Assembly (NCBI GenBank): GCA_016716905.1
Contig: JADJUS010000003.1
Coordinates: 124,001 to 188,000, forward strand
From: Acidobacteriota bacterium
GTDB taxonomy: Bacteria > Acidobacteriota > Vicinamibacteria > Vicinamibacterales > SCN-69-37
Direction: 5' to 3'
DNA length: 64,000 bases
This document shows, piece after piece, positions 60,393 to 64,000 of this stretch. Each line of letters opens with the position of its first letter. Within the stretch, counting starts at the first letter, position 1. The translations under genes and the position numbers were made by a program. Under the pieces are notes generated by a model. That model worked only from the letters and a program-made list of their open reading frames with translations. It was not told the DNA's origin and did not search any database.

Positions 60393-62095
60393 ACACAGCA
60401 GCAACAGTGGCCGTGGTGGCGGTCGCCGCATCGGCGCTGATCGTGGCGAGCCCCGTGGCACAACAAGCGGCGAGACCCACGACCATGGCCGGCCGGTCGG
60501 CCGTATACGCGCCGAACGCAGCGATTGCCACGAGCCAGCCGCTCGCAACGTCGGCAGGCCTTGCCGCGATCGAACGGGGAGGCAACGCGATCGATGCCGC
60601 GGTCGTGGCGGCGGCTGTGCTGGCCGTGGTGGAACCGAACATGACCGGTGTGGGCGGGGACTTGTTCGCCATGGTCTGGTCGGCGAAGGACAAGACGCTG
60701 CACGGGTTGAACGCCAGTGGGCGCAGCGGCGCATTGATGACGCGCGAGACGCTGGCCGCCCGCAAACGGACGCGTGTTGGCCAGGGGATCGAGGCCGTCA
60801 CCGTGCCGGGCTCGTTGTCGGGTTGGGCCGCGCTCCTCGACAAGTTCGGCACGCTGACGTTGGCCGAAGCGCTGGCGCCCGCCATCGCGATTGCCGAGGG
60901 CGGATTCCCGGTGACGCCGATCATCGCCGACGGCTGGGCCGATGAAGAGGCGCTCCTCCGCAAGGATGAGGGCGCACGCGCGACATTCCTGGTGGACGGC
61001 CAGCGGGCGCCACGGGCAGGAGAGTGGTTCCGAAACCCGGATCTGGCACGGACGTTTCGCGAACTGGCATCGAGTGGCCCGAAACATCTCTACGGCGGTC
61101 CGCTGGGTCGCCGCATCGCGGAGTTCACGCAGTCGAAGGGGGGATTCCTCACGCCCGAGGATTTTTCCGCGCACACCGTCGAATGGGTGCAGCCGATCAG
61201 TGTGCCGTTTCAGGGGTATCGCCTCTGGGAACTGCCGCCCAACGGCCAGGGTGTGGCCGCGCTCGAGATGCTGCGCCTGCTCGAGACGTATGACCTCAAG
61301 GGCATGGGCCACAACTCGGCTGCCTACCTGCACCATTTGATCGAAGCCAAGAAGCTCGCCTACGCCGACATCGAGTACTACGTGGGCGACGCCGCATCGA
61401 TGACGACGCCCGTCGAGCGGTTTCTGTCAGACGACTACATCAGTCGGCGCCGGATGCTCATTGACCCCGCGAAGGCCATGGAGCGTGCGACGCCGGGAGA
61501 CGCCGCGACGGCAAGCGACACCATCTACCTCGCGACCGCCGATGCTCAGGGCAACATGGTCTCGTTCATCAACTCCGTGTACGACTATTTCGGCAGCGGC
61601 GTGGTGGTGCCGGGCACGGGCATCCTGCTGCACGACCGCGGCGTCGGGTTCACCATGGAGGAAGGCCGGGCGAACACCGTGGCGCCGAAGAAGCGTCCGT
61701 TCCACACGATCATCCCGGCGTTCGTCACCAAAACGACTCGCGCGAACGGCGTCACGCGCGATGCCTCCGGCGACGAACCGTATCTGGCGTTCGGGGTGAT
61801 GGGCGGTGCGATGCAGCCGCAAGGGCACGTGCAGGTGCTGCTCAACATCCTGCTCTTCGGGATGGATGTCCAGCAGGCGTCGGATGCGGCGCGGTTCCGG
61901 CATATGTCGGGCCGCCGCGTGGCGATCGAGGCGCCGGTTGGAGACGCGGTTCGAGGTGCGTTGAAGGCCCTGGGCCACGACATCATCGACGAGCGCAACA
62001 TTGCCTTCGGCGGCGCCCAGTTGGTGATGAAGCTGCCGCGTGGATGGGTGGCGGGATCCGATTCGCGCAAGGACGGCCACGCCGCAGGACGCTAG
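60389..62095 (+). CDS. ggt: Gamma-glutamyltransferase (glutathione hydrolase family)
   Basis: A 568-residue periplasmic precursor: signal peptide (ATVAVVAVAASALIVASPVA), large-subunit signatures (ATSQPLATSAGLAAIERGGN, VEPNMTGVGGDLFAMVW, PNGQGVAALEMLRLLE), then the self-cleavage site at a threonine in SDTIYLATADAQGNMVSFIN and the small subunit (VPGTGILLHDRGVGFTMEEG, YLAFGVMGGAMQPQGHVQV). The family cleaves and transfers gamma-glutamyl groups, e.g. of glutathione. The ATG overlaps the GT2 stop (ATGA), but a TACACT box sits 6 bases before it, so it may be expressed both ways. It is otherwise unrelated to glycan synthesis. Confidence 0.92.
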   Translation: MNTAATVAVVAVAASALIVASPVAQQAARPTTMAGRSAVYAPNAAIATSQPLATSAGLAAIERGGNAIDAAVVAAAVLAVVEPNMTGVGGDLFAMVWSAKDKTLHGLNASGRSGALMTRETLAARKRTRVGQGIEAVTVPGSLSGWAALLDKFGTLTLAEALAPAIAIAEGGFPVTPIIADGWADEEALLRKDEGARATFLVDGQRAPRAGEWFRNPDLARTFRELASSGPKHLYGGPLGRRIAEFTQSKGGFLTPEDFSAHTVEWVQPISVPFQGYRLWELPPNGQGVAALEMLRLLETYDLKGMGHNSAAYLHHLIEAKKLAYADIEYYVGDAASMTTPVERFLSDDYISRRRMLIDPAKAMERATPGDAATASDTIYLATADAQGNMVSFINSVYDYFGSGVVVPGTGILLHDRGVGFTMEEGRANTVAPKKRPFHTIIPAFVTKTTRANGVTRDASGDEPYLAFGVMGGAMQPQGHVQVLLNILLFGMDVQQASDAARFRHMSGRRVAIEAPVGDAVRGALKALGHDIIDERNIAFGGAQLVMKLPRGWVAGSDSRKDGHAAGR

Positions 62096-62104
62096 AGTGT
62101 CGGC

Positions 62105-62359
62105 TCAGCTCTTTCGGCCGGTCATGGCACGGTAGATCGCCAGCAGCAGCACCGCGCCGACAAGCGACATGATGAAACCCGCCGCGTCAGCTTCGCCATA
62201 GAACCCGAGCACCTGTCCGACCCATCGACCTAGCACCGACCCTGCAATGCCGAGGAGGATGGTGATGATGATGCCGCCCGGATCCTTGCCAGGCATCAGC
62301 ATCTTCGCGATGACACCCACGACAAGCCCGAAGATGATCGTTCCGATGATTCCAAACAT
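62105..62359 (-). CDS. GlsB/YeaQ/YmgE-family small membrane protein
   Basis: An 84-residue protein with three hydrophobic helices: FGIIGTIIFGLVVGVIAKML, then the conserved MPGKDPGGIIITILLGIAGS and a last helix (AGFIMSLVGAVLLLAIY). The MPGKDPGG signature defines the transglycosylase-associated (GlsB) family, linked to stress responses; the biochemical role is unknown. ATG 62359 is chosen over 62377 because AGGTGGGG lies just upstream and relatives begin at this point. Convergent with ggt, 9 bases apart. Confidence 0.9.
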   Translation of the reverse strand: MFGIIGTIIFGLVVGVIAKMLMPGKDPGGIIITILLGIAGSVLGRWVGQVLGFYGEADAAGFIMSLVGAVLLLAIYRAMTGRKS

Positions 62360-62481
62360 GATCCCCACCTGTTCCATGGGCGTGCCCGGGATGGGACAGT
62401 CGCCCAGCGAACCTTATCGCAAAGCCAGCGTCACGGGTGTCTCATTCAGAACGGCGGATTGTTGTAGCCTAGTGGCCGATC

Positions 62482-63843
62482 ATGGCCACCTATGACGTGA
62501 CGCGCTTCCGCGCGTCGCACAACAGCTATTCGGGACATGAGCGCGGCTCACTCGAGGCGCAACTCGACGCCGGCGTCCGGTGCGTGGAACTCGACTTCCA
62601 TGACAACGGATTCAAGGAACTGAAGGACTACCGGATCGGGCACCTCAAAGGGGGCGCTGAAGTTGAGCACGTGCCTCCCAATCCACCCGATACCCTCCTG
62701 ACGTCCTGGCTTCGGGTCGTGGCCGCGTGGTCGGCCGCGCATCCTGGACACGATCCGCTCACGATCGTCCTTGATTCGAAAGACGACCTGACGAACAACG
62801 CGCTTGGGGATCTCGCCGACTTCAACGGCCGCCTCGAGGAAGTGTTCGGCGCCAGCCTGTTCACTCGCGAGGAGTTTGACGGGCTCGGCGGCTGGCCGGA
62901 CGTCGAGGACATGCGCGATCGTGTCCTGGGTGTGTTGTCAGGGAACGGTGCCACGCGAATGGCGTATCGCTGGGCCTTCGGCACGTCGCCAGTGGTGAGC
63001 GGGAACACTGCCGGTGGCCTCGTGCTGGCCTATCGATCCCCCTCGGGTGAACTCAACTGCTGGACCGGCAGTGTGGATGGCGCCGCTGGCGTCGTCGTGT
63101 GGCGCCGCAAAGGGACCCTGGCAGTCAGTGATGTGGATCTCGCCGAGCCGGCGCTGGTGATCAACAACGACGGGTGGGTGGTGGCGGTGTATCGCTTCGG
63201 TCCGCGCGCGGGTCCGCACGCCCACGGTGTGAGGTTGGGTTGCAAGGTCGGCACGTTGCAGGCCGACGGCCGGATTACGTGGTCAAAGATGCGTATCATC
63301 CAGTCCGTGATCGAGGGCATGGCGCCGAGCCTGAAGATCGATGGCGACAAGCTCGAGCTGACCTATACGGCGACTGACGGTACCGGTCGGCAGATCCTTG
63401 CCGGTACGCTCGATCGGCAGAAAAGACAGGTGACATGGAGACACAAGGCAAAAACGACAGTGCCGCAGTCTCCTGCCGACACGACGTTCTGCGCGTCGCG
63501 GGTTGTGCATGCCTCGATCGACGCGTTGGGGGCTGTCGGCTGCAGGGTGGATGGTGGGCCCTGGGAGCCGGCGCGGTTCCAGCAGGTGGTGTTTGTTGAA
63601 CGCCAGAAGGGCGAGGACCCGAAGGACTTTCGCGACGCGCGGTTCTTCGCCGCCGGTGCGTCCAATCGCGCCGACATCGCGCAAGCGAAGAGCGAGGGCC
63701 TGGTGACACGCGCCTGGGGGTTCGCGGTACCCGACTCCCTGGACCCGCCGGCGTCGCCCCCGGAAAACTTTCCGGCGACCGACACGCCGCACGACGAGTG
63801 GTACCAGGAATACCTCGACGATGCGGATATGATGCGCCCATGA
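62482..63843 (+). CDS. PLC-like phosphodiesterase with an unusual beta-rich insert
   Basis: A 453-residue protein. The start, FRASHNSYSGHERGSLEAQL (His13) and DAGVRCVELDFHDNGFKE, then IGHLKGGAEV, fit the phosphatidylinositol-PLC-like barrel with two catalytic histidines. The barrel resumes near the C-terminus (RFFAAGASNRADIAQAKSEG, NFPATDTPHDEWYQEYLD). Between them, about residues 172-370, lies a beta-rich stretch with repeats such as GLVLAYRSPSGELNCWTG and LVINNDGWVVAVYRFG, resembling propeller blades. No signal peptide is visible. The substrate is unknown. Its stop overlaps the next start (ATGA). Confidence 0.75.
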   Translation: MATYDVTRFRASHNSYSGHERGSLEAQLDAGVRCVELDFHDNGFKELKDYRIGHLKGGAEVEHVPPNPPDTLLTSWLRVVAAWSAAHPGHDPLTIVLDSKDDLTNNALGDLADFNGRLEEVFGASLFTREEFDGLGGWPDVEDMRDRVLGVLSGNGATRMAYRWAFGTSPVVSGNTAGGLVLAYRSPSGELNCWTGSVDGAAGVVVWRRKGTLAVSDVDLAEPALVINNDGWVVAVYRFGPRAGPHAHGVRLGCKVGTLQADGRITWSKMRIIQSVIEGMAPSLKIDGDKLELTYTATDGTGRQILAGTLDRQKRQVTWRHKAKTTVPQSPADTTFCASRVVHASIDALGAVGCRVDGGPWEPARFQQVVFVERQKGEDPKDFRDARFFAAGASNRADIAQAKSEGLVTRAWGFAVPDSLDPPASPPENFPATDTPHDEWYQEYLDDADMMRP

Positions 63844-64000
63844 ACACACGTCACAAGTGCATTTTCCTCGCCCTCGCCATCATCGTCGCCGTCGGCACTG
63901 GCGGCGGCGCAGCCGCGCAACAGGCGGGGTTCACGCGCACGATGCTGCTGGACCAGGATCTGTCCATCAGGGGCCAGCACGTGGTGCAGGCGCGCGCCGA
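63840..64000 (+). CDS. Cupin-domain protein, start only
   Basis: The first 53 codons of a gene that runs off the right edge. A signal peptide (IFLALAIIVAVGTGGGAAAQ) is followed by FTRTMLLDQDLSIRGQHVVQ, which matches the opening of small exported cupin proteins. ATG overlaps the previous stop. The rest is outside the window, so the call is limited. Confidence 0.65.
   Translation, partial: MNTRHKCIFLALAIIVAVGTGGGAAAQQAGFTRTMLLDQDLSIRGQHVVQARA

Overview
This 64 kb window is high-GC, tightly packed bacterial chromosome. It most likely comes from an acidobacterium, probably of the Vicinamibacteria type. The pointers are two long FtsX/MacB-type permeases, each coupled to a PadR regulator (the acidobacterial duplicated orphan permease, ADOP, arrangement), two secreted VWFA-related proteins of the acidobacterial kind, secreted beta-barrels and a sensor/regulator pair. 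This assignment rests on gene families; no rRNA or tRNA gene was found. No CRISPR array, prophage or intact transposon was seen.

Layout. 1-10.2 kb is core: end of a HEAT-like gene, an OmpA-type outer membrane protein, tatA-tatC, an S41 protease, smc, an M48 membrane protease and a cupredoxin. 10.4-16.6 kb holds PadR/ADOP pair 1, a small beta-barrel and a two-component system. 16.6-20.3 kb is one minus-strand operon joining a nine-heme cytochrome c and a membrane cytochrome b to an M56 (BlaR1-like) peptidase. 20.5-24.4 kb has secreted proteins (PH-like, VWFA, DUF4920-like, PepSY-like). 24.4-27.3 kb is a GntR/ABC operon whose permease is frameshifted. 27.4-32.8 kb has a DUF2891-like protein and an RND efflux pair. 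32.8-38.0 kb has two metalloproteases without signal peptides, a small protein, an alpha/beta hydrolase and a secreted protein. 38.0-44.4 kb contains two complex palindromic repeats, a DUF5695-like giant secreted protein, an agmatinase-family gene and a polytopic membrane protein. 44.5-50.7 kb has PadR/ADOP pair 2, a decayed metallophosphatase and a VWFA/TPR pair. 50.8-53.7 kb has a glycosidase-like protein and a beta-barrel. 53.8-60.4 kb is a YhbY RNA-binding protein followed by a fully overlapping surface-glycan operon: a 35-codon membrane ORF, two odd GT2-like proteins, a Gfo/Idh/MocA oxidoreductase, a GT4-flippase fusion and a GT2. The window ends with gamma-glutamyltransferase, a GlsB-like protein, a PLC-like protein and the start of a cupin gene.

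Most gene junctions overlap by 1-4 bases (ATGA, GTGA, TAATG, TGATG), so translational coupling is the rule. Many first genes of transcription units lack a Shine-Dalgarno sequence and instead carry a TANNNT hexamer exactly 5-6 bases before the start codon. This suggests frequent leaderless transcription and is used here to choose several starts. The most unusual objects are this leaderless pattern, a 26-bp palindrome serving two divergent starts, two nested palindromic elements, the GT4-flippase fusion with an internal ribosome-binding site, and the tandem glycosyltransferase-like proteins whose DxD site reads E-T-H.
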